Source of the DNA: Vibrio hippocampi
Lineage (GTDB): Bacteria; Pseudomonadota; Gammaproteobacteria; Enterobacterales; Vibrionaceae
Direction of reading: 5' to 3'
Assembly (NCBI RefSeq): GCF_921292975.1
Contig: NZ_CAKLCM010000003.1
Span: 1,488,001 to 1,552,000, forward strand
Length of the DNA: 64,000 nucleotides
Part shown: positions 9,338-18,512 of the stretch, one piece after another
How positions within the stretch are numbered: the stretch's first letter is position 1
How the letters are laid out: each line of letters begins with the position of its first letter
Made by a program: the position numbers and the translations under genes
Notes under the pieces: model-generated
The model's input: the letters and a program-made list of their open reading frames with translations, nothing else
What the model was told of the DNA's origin: nothing
Database searches by the model: none

Positions 9338-9502
9338 CAAACACCCAAGTATCCAACTGACTCATTCGATAGTTGGAGGCTTTTTATCACTTAGCGAACC
9401 GGTTACATTCTTAACGTTTACGCGAGTCGGTCCACCAAATCCGCCCCCATTTAATTAATTTTATCTAACACTCTCTTAAAACCAGACACATTATTTTGTC
9501 AG
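9338..9502 (+). repeat. direct repeat copy 1 flanking the 9660-10631 gene
   Basis: Matches 10677-10842 along its whole length with only about one base net length difference. The best-conserved parts are the hairpin block (tcattcgatagttggaggct, then a T-run), atcacttagcgaacc, taattttatctaac and the end attttgtcag. It includes a terminator-like hairpin (9352-9377 plus T-run) although no plus-strand gene ends here. The rest of 9224-9659 is AT-rich, with the AraC promoter on the left and the leader of the next gene on the right. Confidence 0.8.
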
Positions 9503-9659
9503 TATTGCGGCATTTTAAATGAATTTTATCAGCCCTTTGGAGTAGTAATTTTCTTATTTTCAATCGAGTACGCACCACAATAGGAAAACCACTTTACTTG
9601 TGAAAGTCGAAGCTTAAAGTTGGTAATAAATACGATGCAACGACAGTGGAGATAGAAAA

Positions 9660-10631
9660 TTGAAAATTATCGATAACCACATAAAACAGTCCCTATACGC
9701 TTTCTTCTTATTGTGTTCTCTATTTAGTTTCGCACTCTCGGTCTCAGCACAGCAAAATACATTTGATAGCAAACTGAACTGGAAGGTAGGTGACAGTCAG
9801 AGTTATACCGTAACCAAAATAGGCAAGATTTCTCTTCGTGGAGACCCTTATGAGGTCACAACTAATTCAGATATCACTATTTCGGTCTTAGAACGAGTAG
9901 GCGATGGATATCTATTGGGCTGGAAATTTGGTGAAACAACATTTGATGATCCTACGATAACCGAAAATCCTATTGTACTAACAATTACAAATATACTTAA
10001 TGGATTTGAGATGAAACTGGTTGTTAACCGTTACGGTGAGCTTCTTGACGTTAAAAACTGGGCAGAAATGAGAGATAGGGTTTTTACGATAGTTGATAAT
10101 CTAATGAGCATTCTTAGTAAGGAAGATGTCTTATCTAAAGAGCAATTAGAAGCTGTAAAACAACAAATTTTGTCAATGTACGAGACCAAAGAGCAAGCGA
10201 TTAATATTACCACCCGTAGCGTTCGGCTTTATTTTGTTGCATCGGGAGTCAAGTACAACTTAGATGAACCTATTGTATATGATGGCGTTTCACCGAATAT
10301 ATTCGGGGGAGACCCCATTCCAGCAAAAATGACATTAACATTGGAAAGTATAGACAAAGAGGCCGACATAGCAAAAGTCTCATGGTTCCAGGAAGTTGAC
10401 CAAGACGCACTTCAACAAGCGGTTTATGAAGCACTTACCAAAATGGCAAAAAACATGGATACAACACTGCCAAATGCCGATGAACTGCCTAGATACGAAA
10501 AGTCGCTGTCGCTTGCCGCTGAGTTGGAGATTGCTGTCAGTTCTGGATGGGTCAATAGAATCAAATATATAAAGATAACAAAGAGTGAAGGCAAAGAAGA
10601 CATTGAAACCGATATTTGGCAGAAGAAATAG
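9660..10631 (+). CDS. exported protein of unknown function
   Basis: 323 residues starting at a TTG codon, with GGAG about 9 bp upstream. The N-terminal signal peptide is convincing (hydrophobic SLYAFFLLCSLFSFALSVSA, cleavage after SAQ near residue 31). The mature protein begins LNWKVGDSQSYTVTK and appears beta-rich, with a charged helical stretch in the middle (~120-175). There are no Cys in the mature part and no membrane segment. I do not recognise the family; the start resembles periplasmic beta-barrel or lipocalin-like folds only loosely. It lies between two direct repeats and is followed by its own terminator inside the second copy, so it is transcribed separately from sstT. Confidence 0.7.
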   Translation: MKIIDNHIKQSLYAFFLLCSLFSFALSVSAQQNTFDSKLNWKVGDSQSYTVTKIGKISLRGDPYEVTTNSDITISVLERVGDGYLLGWKFGETTFDDPTITENPIVLTITNILNGFEMKLVVNRYGELLDVKNWAEMRDRVFTIVDNLMSILSKEDVLSKEQLEAVKQQILSMYETKEQAINITTRSVRLYFVASGVKYNLDEPIVYDGVSPNIFGGDPIPAKMTLTLESIDKEADIAKVSWFQEVDQDALQQAVYEALTKMAKNMDTTLPNADELPRYEKSLSLAAELEIAVSSGWVNRIKYIKITKSEGKEDIETDIWQKK

Positions 10632-10676
10632 TGCAAGAAATCGCTACCCATGGAAAGTCACCCCATATATAGCCTT

Positions 10677-10842
10677 CAAACACCTAAGCCTCCAATTGAT
10701 CATTCGATAGTTGGAGGCTTTTTAATCACTTAGCGAACCTGTTGCATCCTTAACCTTTATGCAACACAACTCACCAGATTTACCTCAATTTACATTAATT
10801 TTATCTAACTAACATTTATAACTGGACACATAATTTTGTCAG
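10677..10842 (+). repeat. direct repeat copy 2 flanking the 9660-10631 gene
   Basis: Second copy of 9338-9502. Here the hairpin follows a plus-strand gene, and the right part lies in the upstream region of sstT. Confidence 0.8.
10688..10723 (+). terminator. rho-independent terminator after the unknown exported protein
   Basis: Stem gcctccaa (10688-10695) with ttggaggc (10711-10718), followed by five T. It lies 56 bp after the stop codon and within direct repeat copy 2. Confidence 0.8.
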
Positions 10843-10901
10843 GATACTATTTGACCTGCAAACACACATCAATCAAATAACATGATAAAAGGACAGACAC
10901 A

Positions 10902-12119
10902 ATGCAAAGCACAGGTCTAGTAGCCCGCTATGCCAATGGAAATCTTGTATTACAGATCCTCGCGGGTATCGTATTGGGGGTCATTGTTGCCCTCGCTTCT
11001 CCAAGCGCTGCACAGAGCGTCAGCATGTTGGGGAGTCTATTTGTCGGCGCGCTAAAAGCGGTAGCACCGATCTTGGTCTTTATTTTGGTCGCGGCTTCGA
11101 TTGCTAACCAGAAAAAAAACCAAACCACGCATATGCGTCCTATCGTTATCCTCTATTTAATAGGGACTTTCTCTGCGGCATTGACTGCCGTCGCCCTTAG
11201 CTTCCTATTCCCAACCGAACTCACTTTGGTAGCTGGCGCAGAAGGTCGAACTCCACCACAAGGTATTGGCGAAGTATTGCATACGCTGATGTTCCAACTG
11301 GTGGATAACCCGATACACGCCATTATGAATGCGAACTATATTGGCATTTTGGCATGGGCAATTGGTCTTGGTCTTGCGCTTCACCACGCATCTGACACCA
11401 CTAAAGCGGTATTTGAAGATTTGAGTCACGGCGTTTCACAGATCGTGCGTTTCATTATTCGTTTAGCTCCGTTTGGTATCTTTGGTCTGGTTGCCAACAC
11501 ATTTGCTACCACTGGCTTTTCGGCTCTTGCCAGCTATGGGCAGCTACTTCTCGTACTTCTGACCGCAATGGCATTTATCGCGTTAGTGGTTAACCCTCTG
11601 ATTGTTTATGTCAAAATCAAACAGAATCCGTACCCACTGGTGCTGCAATGTCTACGCGAAAGTGGCGTAACGGCTTTCTTCACGCGTTCAAGTGCTGCCA
11701 ACATCCCGGTGAATATGGCACTGTGTGAAAAGCTTAAGCTTGATGAAGACACTTACTCTGTCTCGATCCCATTAGGTGCCACCATTAACATGGCAGGTGC
11801 GGCGATCACGATTACGGTACTAACCTTAGCAGCGGTACACACAGTCGGTATCGAAATCGATCTCCTGACCGCACTACTGCTTAGCATCGTTGCAGCGGTA
11901 TCGGCATGTGGCGCATCGGGTGTGGCAGGCGGTTCATTGCTGCTTATCCCACTGGCTTGTGGTCTATTTGGTATCTCCAATGACGTGGCAATGCAGGTTG
12001 TTGCGGTTGGCTTTATCATTGGTGTGATTCAAGATTCTGCCGAGACGGCGCTTAACAGTTCTACCGACGTAGTATTTACCGCGGCAGTCTGTAAGGCGGA
12101 GCAGAACAAGGTAAGCTAA
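10902..12119 (+). CDS. sstT: serine/threonine:sodium symporter SstT
   Basis: 405 residues, close to the ~410 of E. coli SstT, a DAACS-family carrier that imports L-serine and L-threonine with sodium. About eight to nine hydrophobic segments and two re-entrant loops are expected. The diagnostic motifs are present: [14 protein letters not shown], the serine-rich [11 protein letters not shown] loop, [13 protein letters not shown] and [17 protein letters not shown]. The start has AGGA 9 bp upstream. The gene stands alone, between a terminator and an intergenic region with short repeats. Confidence 0.95.
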   Translation: MQSTGLVARYANGNLVLQILAGIVLGVIVALASPSAAQSVSMLGSLFVGALKAVAPILVFILVAASIANQKKNQTTHMRPIVILYLIGTFSAALTAVALSFLFPTELTLVAGAEGRTPPQGIGEVLHTLMFQLVDNPIHAIMNANYIGILAWAIGLGLALHHASDTTKAVFEDLSHGVSQIVRFIIRLAPFGIFGLVANTFATTGFSALASYGQLLLVLLTAMAFIALVVNPLIVYVKIKQNPYPLVLQCLRESGVTAFFTRSSAANIPVNMALCEKLKLDEDTYSVSIPLGATINMAGAAITITVLTLAAVHTVGIEIDLLTALLLSIVAAVSACGASGVAGGSLLLIPLACGLFGISNDVAMQVVAVGFIIGVIQDSAETALNSSTDVVFTAAVCKAEQNKVS

Positions 12120-12190
12120 CGATTTAAACCGATAATGAAGTGCAATGAATAGACACTGTTTTGCAGACTGTATTGAGTCATCTAAAACAT

Positions 12191-12222
12191 TAGTTTGATA
12201 AAACAATAGTTTGATAAAACAA
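12191..12222 (+). repeat. 16-bp exact tandem repeat
   Basis: Two back-to-back copies of tagtttgataaaacaa, with partial echoes (taaaacatta) on both sides. They lie in the 255-bp gap between the convergent sstT and esterase genes. No function evident. Confidence 0.8.
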
Positions 12223-12374
12223 TCTTCTGCTAAAACATTAGCTTGTCATTCATTGCACTTATCGCGTTTCCATCTAGAATGCGATTTTGATGGTCATCAA
12301 CCTTAATGTTACCTAAGTTGCTGGGTAGTCAACGAATGATGACCACCCTTAACTTAACGGCTATAAGCTGACGG

Positions 12375-14096
12375 TTACTCCCATAGATTCCATATATTCT
12401 TATTTTTAAAATGAATATCGATCATATTATTCATTTCATCTTCTGAAAGCTCACTTTGCATTAACGATAGAACTTCATCTTTGCTGTAAACCTCGGAAGT
12501 CATATTAATGACAGTTTGGTTCAGATCAGCGTCCAAGTTTAATAGCTGTTCATGCTGTTTTCCCCAACTCAACCAGTGAGGGTTATTGCCGTTATTAGGT
12601 GAACCAGAATGTAGAAATGCGCCGATATAATCCATCATCGCTTTTGACAGGTTTTCTCGTCCCAGTTCGTTTTCTTCAAAATAGAGCGCTCCTCCCAGCG
12701 AAGCGTTTACCGCTTCAGAGAAGTGTCCTGTGATGAAATCCATATCCGCTCCGTGTCTGGCGCTAAAATACAGCGAGTTAAATGGCTCTTTTACAACATC
12801 AGGCTGCTCTCCCCAGCTAAACCTGAAACCATAAACAGGCGGTTGACCGTCATAACTGACCAACTTTCTGGCATTCTTTTCCGCATTGTAGGCTGAATAA
12901 ACCATGCTGCCATATTTTGACGCTTTCAGATAAGAATCCAATAGAGCGCTGTTCTCGCTATTAAACAAGGTTCCGGTGACAAAAGCGGTAAAAACAGCAG
13001 GATCGGAGAGCAGAGCAAACATTGAGTACTCATGCTTATCACTTCCTAATATCACGGGCACCTGATTGTAGTCTCCAGACTCAATGACATCGTAACCCGT
13101 TTCAGGTACAACGACGCCATCTTGGAAAAGGTAAGCGGTTCCATCCATCGAAAGAGAGGCACTGTTATATAACCCAGGCAATTTTTCGGCTGGCTGCTGT
13201 TTTAGATAGCTCAAGGTATCATCATGTTGCTCAATCCAGACTAATGCGTCTTCGTCGCTATCTGCTTCACCATTCTCTATCACTAACTTTGTGATGGCTT
13301 CAATCGTTCTATCATTACCCTGCTCGACGGTAGAAAGGGTCATGCCACCAGAAAGCACCATTAATTTTTCAAACAAGCCTTGAGACAACGGAGAAATCAA
13401 AGCCGCTAAGACATTCGTCCCGCCTGCCGATTGACCTGCTAATGTGATATTTTCCGGATCGCCACCAAAATAAGTAATATTTCTATTGGTCCATTCAAGC
13501 GACTCTATAATATCCAGTAAGCCAAAGTTACCGGACTGATCAAGCTCATTACTATTGTTGTTGCTATTACTATTGCTATTTAAAAGAGGATGCCTAAACC
13601 AACCTAACGCGCCTAGACGATAACTGATTGAGATAACAACACTATTGGTCTGTAGTGCTAATTTATTACCTATAAATTCTTGCGCGGAACCCGTTACGTT
13701 ACCACCACCATGAACAAACAGTAAGACGGGGAGGTTTGCTTCATCACTATTTGGTCGCCAAATATTAAGGTATAAGCTGTCTTCGCTACCGATTACCTCG
13801 CTGCCTGCAAGTTGTAATGCGACATCACGAAACTGTTTTGTCTCTATCACATCATGAAATTCATCCGGCTCTTGTGGAGCCTTCCATCTTAAATCCCCCA
13901 CGGGTGGTTTGGCATAACCCACACCAAGCCATGAAAGAACGCTCCCGTCTAAATCATCGATACCTTGTATCGTTCCATATTCTGTTGTTACGGTTGTTGT
14001 AGCCTGAAAATTTGAGTCTATCGAAGTGTCTTTATCATCGTTATTGCATCCGGTTAACACAACCAATAAAGCAGAGAGAATAATGACTTTTTTCAT
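12375..14096 (-). CDS. type B carboxylesterase, lipoprotein
   Basis: 573 residues of the alpha/beta-hydrolase carboxylesterase type B family. A lipobox (VLTGC, Cys17) indicates a lipid-anchored, probably outer-membrane or periplasmic enzyme. The family elements are in order: GVGYAKPP, the EDSLYLNIWRP segment, oxyanion hole VHGGG (~128-132), nucleophile elbow GQSAGG (Ser223), an acidic residue in GSDKHEYSMF, and the catalytic His in SARHGADMDF. An Asn/Ser run (~173-183) is a low-complexity insertion. It lies downstream of the GH1 gene on the same strand, separated by a hairpin, so it may be a read-through member of the porin-glucosidase operon. An ester-linked plant or algal glycoside substrate is a guess from context. 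Confidence 0.9.
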   Translation of the reverse strand: MKKVIILSALLVVLTGCNNDDKDTSIDSNFQATTTVTTEYGTIQGIDDLDGSVLSWLGVGYAKPPVGDLRWKAPQEPDEFHDVIETKQFRDVALQLAGSEVIGSEDSLYLNIWRPNSDEANLPVLLFVHGGGNVTGSAQEFIGNKLALQTNSVVISISYRLGALGWFRHPLLNSNSNSNNNSNELDQSGNFGLLDIIESLEWTNRNITYFGGDPENITLAGQSAGGTNVLAALISPLSQGLFEKLMVLSGGMTLSTVEQGNDRTIEAITKLVIENGEADSDEDALVWIEQHDDTLSYLKQQPAEKLPGLYNSASLSMDGTAYLFQDGVVVPETGYDVIESGDYNQVPVILGSDKHEYSMFALLSDPAVFTAFVTGTLFNSENSALLDSYLKASKYGSMVYSAYNAEKNARKLVSYDGQPPVYGFRFSWGEQPDVVKEPFNSLYFSARHGADMDFITGHFSEAVNASLGGALYFEENELGRENLSKAMMDYIGAFLHSGSPNNGNNPHWLSWGKQHEQLLNLDADLNQTVINMTSEVYSKDEVLSLMQSELSEDEMNNMIDIHFKNKNIWNLWE

Positions 14097-14116
14097 AATA
14101 TCACCATAATAAAATA

Positions 14117-14148
14117 GCCCTCTTGTTAACCATAATTAACAAGAGGGC
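14117..14148 (-). terminator. hairpin between the GH1 and esterase genes
   Basis: Perfect 13-bp stem (14117-14129 with 14136-14148) and 6-base loop. On the minus strand it is followed by the T-rich TATTTTATTA and then the esterase start. It could act as a terminator or partial attenuator within the gene string. Confidence 0.7.
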
Positions 14149-14162
14149 AAGGTTATTTAACT

Positions 14163-15839
14163 TTAATCGTTGTCGACTCCGTTTTTCTCAATGGTGTCGG
14201 CGTACCAGTAATAACTGTCTTTAGGATAGCGTTTCAGGTCATTTTCATAATCAATATAAATCATACCGAAGCGACCATTATATCCATTAAACCATTCAAA
14301 GTTATCAAATAACGACCAAGCGGTATAACCAATAACATTTGCACCATCATTAATGGCTTGCCATGTCGCTTTTATATGACCTTTAATAAAGCGAGTTCGC
14401 AAAGTATCATGAACCTTTCCATCATTAGTTAACTTATCCTCAACCCGATAACCCCCACCATTTTCGGTAATCAGGACTGGTTTACCCCCTATTTCATTAT
14501 CGATATACATTAAAGTTTCGTAGAAACCTTGTGGATCATAAATCCCATTTTCCGAATTGGGATATTCTGTAACATAATGCACATACGCTGCATCCCAGAG
14601 ATTACCATTCATAGGAGAGGCATTCCCTCCAAAATCCCCATCAGTGACATCTGCTGAAACAGCCACTCGGGTATAGTAATTAACTCCCGTAAAATCTAAG
14701 CCTTGCTCCACGATATAAGCCAGATCATCAGCTAATACTTGTTCTGAAAAATTAAAATCATAGCCATCGGCTCGTAATCGCGCTAAAGGCTCTGCCGGAT
14801 AATAACCTCTTGTGATCGGAAAGACGAACCAGTCATTTTTAAGTGCATTATATAAAGCGGTTGCTTGCTTATCGGCATCAGAATCACTCACCGGTTTTGC
14901 AACTCCCAAATCAAACGAAATACCAATATCCCCCTCGATGATGTCCCCAGATGCTTCAAGATTGCGCTGAATTTCTACCGCTCTCGCATGAGCTAATAAA
15001 TAATGGTGAATGTAGCTCATTTGCAAGCCATATAGCCTTTGAAGTGGCAGATCTTTCATCATCGCCATCATAGCGTCGAGACTCGTCTCTCCACCCGCTG
15101 CCATCTCCTCCATCATGACCGCCATGATTCCTTCAATCATTGTTGCATTGACAAAGGGTTCATTCATGGTGATCCACTTGCTAACCCGATCACCATAGTT
15201 TCTAAATACCGCTTCAGAATATGCGGCAAACATATCAACAACAAAGCGATTATTGAAACTGCCGGCAGCCCACAATCCAACGGGAATATCCCAATGGAAT
15301 AGTGTAACGACCGGTTCTATATCGTTCTTAATGAGTTCATCAATTAGATCGCTATAATGAGCGACACCCTCGGCATTAGGCGGAATAGGTTGCAGATTAC
15401 CGCTGCTGTCTAAAACAGGCTGTCCAAGTTCATCGGTCACAAACGGCATTCCTGTTGGATATATCCGCGACCAAGCAATAGAAAATCGATACGATTTAAG
15501 TCCGGCTTCCGCCATTAACTTGATATCGTCTTTGTAGCGATGATACTGGTCAATCGCGACATTACCGGTTTCACCATTAGCCATATTCAATTGCTGAGTA
15601 TAGAGATCCCAGTTGGTATAACCTCTACCACCAACATCCCATGCGCCTTCTACCTGATAGGCTGATGTTGCACTCCCCCATAAAAAGCCATTTGGAAACT
15701 CTAAAAACTCAGCGTCAGTGCTAATATCAACATTGTTGTCCCTTGCTCCGGAGTTTTCAGACCCATTACAGGCAGTCAGGGATATCGACGCTATAGCCGT
15801 TATCGCAATGCCCGCTATATATTTATTAAATTTAAACAT
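14163..15839 (-). CDS. GH1 beta-glucosidase-like lipoprotein
   Basis: Family 1 glycoside hydrolase: retaining exo-enzyme that cleaves beta-glucosides or related glycosides. Visible motifs are FPNGFLWGSATSAYQVEGA at the start of the barrel, ITMNEPFVN (acid/base Glu) and LITENGGGY (nucleophile Glu), then the closing YTAWSLFDNFEW. All catalytic elements are present. Unusually for GH1 it begins with a lipoprotein signal (lipobox LTAC, ~25 residues from the start), so it is exported and anchored. The ATG at 15839 is preferred because GGTGAT lies just upstream; an ATG at 15851 would overlap the end of the porin gene by 7 bp. Either way translation is likely coupled to the porin. Confidence 0.92.
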   Translation of the reverse strand: MFKFNKYIAGIAITAIASISLTACNGSENSGARDNNVDISTDAEFLEFPNGFLWGSATSAYQVEGAWDVGGRGYTNWDLYTQQLNMANGETGNVAIDQYHRYKDDIKLMAEAGLKSYRFSIAWSRIYPTGMPFVTDELGQPVLDSSGNLQPIPPNAEGVAHYSDLIDELIKNDIEPVVTLFHWDIPVGLWAAGSFNNRFVVDMFAAYSEAVFRNYGDRVSKWITMNEPFVNATMIEGIMAVMMEEMAAGGETSLDAMMAMMKDLPLQRLYGLQMSYIHHYLLAHARAVEIQRNLEASGDIIEGDIGISFDLGVAKPVSDSDADKQATALYNALKNDWFVFPITRGYYPAEPLARLRADGYDFNFSEQVLADDLAYIVEQGLDFTGVNYYTRVAVSADVTDGDFGGNASPMNGNLWDAAYVHYVTEYPNSENGIYDPQGFYETLMYIDNEIGGKPVLITENGGGYRVEDKLTNDGKVHDTLRTRFIKGHIKATWQAINDGANVIGYTAWSLFDNFEWFNGYNGRFGMIYIDYENDLKRYPKDSYYWYADTIEKNGVDND

Positions 15840-15844
15840 ATCAA

Positions 15845-17161
15845 TCACCATGAAGCCGTCATTTGAACGCCAAATCTGATATTGCCGTCTTCGCCGTCAT
15901 TGTTAGCGCCTCTTTCATTTTCAGCGACGTTACCAAAAAAACTGCCAGCATAAGCACGCAACATAGGCGTCAAGGTATCGGTGAGTTGAGGGCTGAACTC
16001 CTGTACCAACATAATTTTATAAAGGTCCTGATCTTCGACGTTGTAGCTCTCTTTTTGCTGGCTATAACCCAGTTCTAAACGTGTAGCATGAACATCATCC
16101 CACTGGTAGTAAGGGGAGATAACCATGCTCAATCGATACGGTTTATCTTCAGAGACATTCACACTGGAAAGCGTTTCTGCTTGCGCATAGAGCAGTGAGT
16201 AATCAAACTTTAATGTTTCTGAAATAGGTTGATTACCATAGGCAATAAATCTCAACGAGTGGTCTAAATTGCCTTCCCAAGTCGCATAAGTTTCCACTTT
16301 GCTGCCACTGGCATTTGACCATGCAGAATCAGCCATCGCATCGTTAGAATATTGAATAACCGCGGTATGTGTGCCTTCAAATACTGAGTAATCAGCATAT
16401 GCACTCAAAAAGAAACCACTATCACTGGGCTCTTTTGCCACATCCTGAGAGTTGTTCAAGTCACCACTTCCATAGATCATGGCTAGACCCAGTTTTGCAT
16501 TATCAGAAAGTTCGATATTGTCGAGACGTAGATCTAATTTATTCACCTGAACGACTCGGAAACCCGAAGCGTTTGCTTTTCCAGCAAAGGCGTCCTGATC
16601 GGCTACCATCCATGCAGCGGAAAAATCACCTAACCCAGTAGAGACATTTTCCAGTCCAGCGCCATAGCCTGAATTGTTGAGATAGAACAAGTCCAACAAT
16701 CCTACATCTCTGCGTTTATAGAATCGCTTACCAGCCCAAATAGACGCTTCCGGTGCAAAATCGAGATAACCGTTAGCGACGACATTGATTTCTCTTAGGG
16801 CAATATCTGAAGCAGAGGATGGTGAACCGGGTTCAGTGCCAGATTGGTAATCATTAAATTGAGCCCCTTGCGCGGTCTCATAAGACAAACGAGAATTCAC
16901 GTATACCGATTTATCTCCGTCCAGTTCAAAGCCTTTACCAAAGCCGAGTTCCATATAGGTCTCACACTCATCGCCTAAACGACCGGCATAATGACCGTCA
17001 GCACCCGAACCAAAGCAACCTTGCTCACCACCGTCCGAAGTTGTGCTTATTCCTGCTCGTGCATAGCCAGTAAAGTCGAATAATTCATTTGCTGTTGCAG
17101 TGCCACTGACAAATAAACTCCCTATTGTTATAGCAAGAATAGTTTGTTTAACATTTTTCAT
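15845..17161 (-). CDS. LamB-type carbohydrate porin
   Basis: 438-residue outer-membrane porin of the maltoporin family (LamB/ScrY/BglH type). A typical signal peptide ends near ATANE. The mature protein starts LFDFTGYARAGI and shows the LamB hallmarks: GRLGDECETYMELGFGK, YLDFAPEASIWAGKRFYKRRDVGLLD and the NNSGYGAGLENV segment. It ends with aromatic MTASW, as expected for an 18-stranded barrel inserted by the Bam machinery. It is the first gene of a string with the GH1 enzyme, so it more likely passes beta-glucosides or oligosaccharides than maltose (inference). Confidence 0.92.
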   Translation of the reverse strand: MKNVKQTILAITIGSLFVSGTATANELFDFTGYARAGISTTSDGGEQGCFGSGADGHYAGRLGDECETYMELGFGKGFELDGDKSVYVNSRLSYETAQGAQFNDYQSGTEPGSPSSASDIALREINVVANGYLDFAPEASIWAGKRFYKRRDVGLLDLFYLNNSGYGAGLENVSTGLGDFSAAWMVADQDAFAGKANASGFRVVQVNKLDLRLDNIELSDNAKLGLAMIYGSGDLNNSQDVAKEPSDSGFFLSAYADYSVFEGTHTAVIQYSNDAMADSAWSNASGSKVETYATWEGNLDHSLRFIAYGNQPISETLKFDYSLLYAQAETLSSVNVSEDKPYRLSMVISPYYQWDDVHATRLELGYSQQKESYNVEDQDLYKIMLVQEFSPQLTDTLTPMLRAYAGSFFGNVAENERGANNDGEDGNIRFGVQMTASW

Positions 17162-17501
17162 AATGATACCCCTAGTTTAATTATGTTTAATTCCAAGTTA
17201 TTAATTGGTAATTGTTGCGTGTCATTTTAATTAAAATAATCATCTGACATCAGTTGTTATTTCACTGGAATTTATAACACCATTCGATTAACAAACTTGT
17301 ACAAAATAATTCAACTTTTTGTTATAATCGTTCATCGGTATATTATGGTGACTGAACTCACAACTTTATTTTGTGTGACAAATTAATATTTCTTACATGT
17401 TGTCATTTATTTACTATCCCCCGCGTTACATGGTGTTACAATGGGGTTACGTAAAATTACAAAGCTTGAATAATTAAAATTCATTACAGGTGGGACTTAT
17501 T
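17162..17501. promoter_or_regulatory. divergent promoter region between the porin and AraC genes
   Basis: 340-bp AT-rich region that must contain both divergent promoters. Three gttac boxes lie at 17425-17429, 17435-17439 and 17446-17450, spaced 10 and 11 bp, so they share one face of the helix. This is the arrangement expected of a cooperative binding site, placed just upstream of the araC-like start. A TGTGTGAC half-site at ~17372-17379 is a weak CRP candidate. Confidence 0.45.
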
Positions 17502-18512
17502 ATGAAAATTTTATATGATAAGCATGTGGTTGAATATTACCTTTCTGGACTGATCACGTCTGGGAAAGCATCAAAAGAAGATATTGATAAAGAAATAGGG
17601 TTAAGCACTAGAAATATATACTGTGATTCGTATATTAATTCTTACTCTTTTATTAAGCTATTAAAACTTTGCGATGAAACTGGTTTTTTAAAGGAAGACG
17701 AATTATCTTTATTTGAAAACAAAATAGACGGCTATTGTTTTGTTGATGATAATCATCGCAATAGATTGCTGAAAATTTACAACTCAAAAACACTCTATGA
17801 TTTTTTATACCGTTTTAAAGCAGAAAGCGCTATCTACTCTAGCACTCACCACTTTGATATCAGTCATGATAATAATTACTTCTATCTTTATCATGAATTC
17901 ATAAATAAGCAAGAGTCCTTTACCTCACCTCAATCTGCCTTTTATATATTACTTCATTTAGTTCATGAGATATTTGACATTAAAAGAGAACATATTCATA
18001 TTTGGTTTAATAAATATGGCATAAGAGATAGTGAAAATTTCAAAAGACTTACCGGAAATGACTTTGGACTCACCAATAACTTGCAAAGCATCATTCGGTT
18101 TTCAATCAAGGAATTCAACACTGAAAACAGCAAGTACAATCCCTATTTAGACAGAATACTGAATCAAGACAACTCTGTGTATACAGATAAAAAAGAAAAT
18201 ACAGAGATTGTCACAAACACCATTAATTTATTTTTAACTGAAAATCAGCAAATGCCCACGCTGGATTATATAACACACCATGTTGGCATGAGTAAGTCAA
18301 CGCTATTCAGGCGACTAGAATCTGAAGGAACTAGTTATAGTGAAATAAAACTACAGATTAGAATGAATTTAGCTAAAAAGTTATTATCCACTACTGATTA
18401 CTCCCTCACAGAAATCAGTGATGTTGCTGGCTTTAACAGTATTTCATCATTTAGCCGAACGTTTAAAACAACCGAAAAAATGACACCGAGCGCATATCGA
18501 AAGAGTCGATAG
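17502..18512 (+). CDS. AraC-family transcriptional regulator
   Basis: 336 residues from the ATG at 17502, preceded by AGGTGGGA; a GTG at 17490 falls inside that ribosome-binding site, so it is disfavoured. The N-terminal ~230 residues are unlike the usual cupin-type sensor and are not recognised. The C-terminal ~100 residues hold a clear AraC helix-turn-helix pair: LDYITHHVGMSKSTLFRRLE and SLTEISDVAGFNSISSFSRT, then the closing FKTTEKMTPSAYRKSR. It is divergent from the porin-GH1 genes, so it probably controls them. The coding sequence is noticeably AT-rich compared with its neighbours, possibly a sign of separate origin. Confidence 0.88.
   Translation: MKILYDKHVVEYYLSGLITSGKASKEDIDKEIGLSTRNIYCDSYINSYSFIKLLKLCDETGFLKEDELSLFENKIDGYCFVDDNHRNRLLKIYNSKTLYDFLYRFKAESAIYSSTHHFDISHDNNYFYLYHEFINKQESFTSPQSAFYILLHLVHEIFDIKREHIHIWFNKYGIRDSENFKRLTGNDFGLTNNLQSIIRFSIKEFNTENSKYNPYLDRILNQDNSVYTDKKENTEIVTNTINLFLTENQQMPTLDYITHHVGMSKSTLFRRLESEGTSYSEIKLQIRMNLAKKLLSTTDYSLTEISDVAGFNSISSFSRTFKTTEKMTPSAYRKSR

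Noticed and set aside
17372-17387. CRP site in the porin promoter region
   Set aside because: Only one half-site (TGTGTGAC) is convincing; the other half does not match, so it is mentioned but not annotated.
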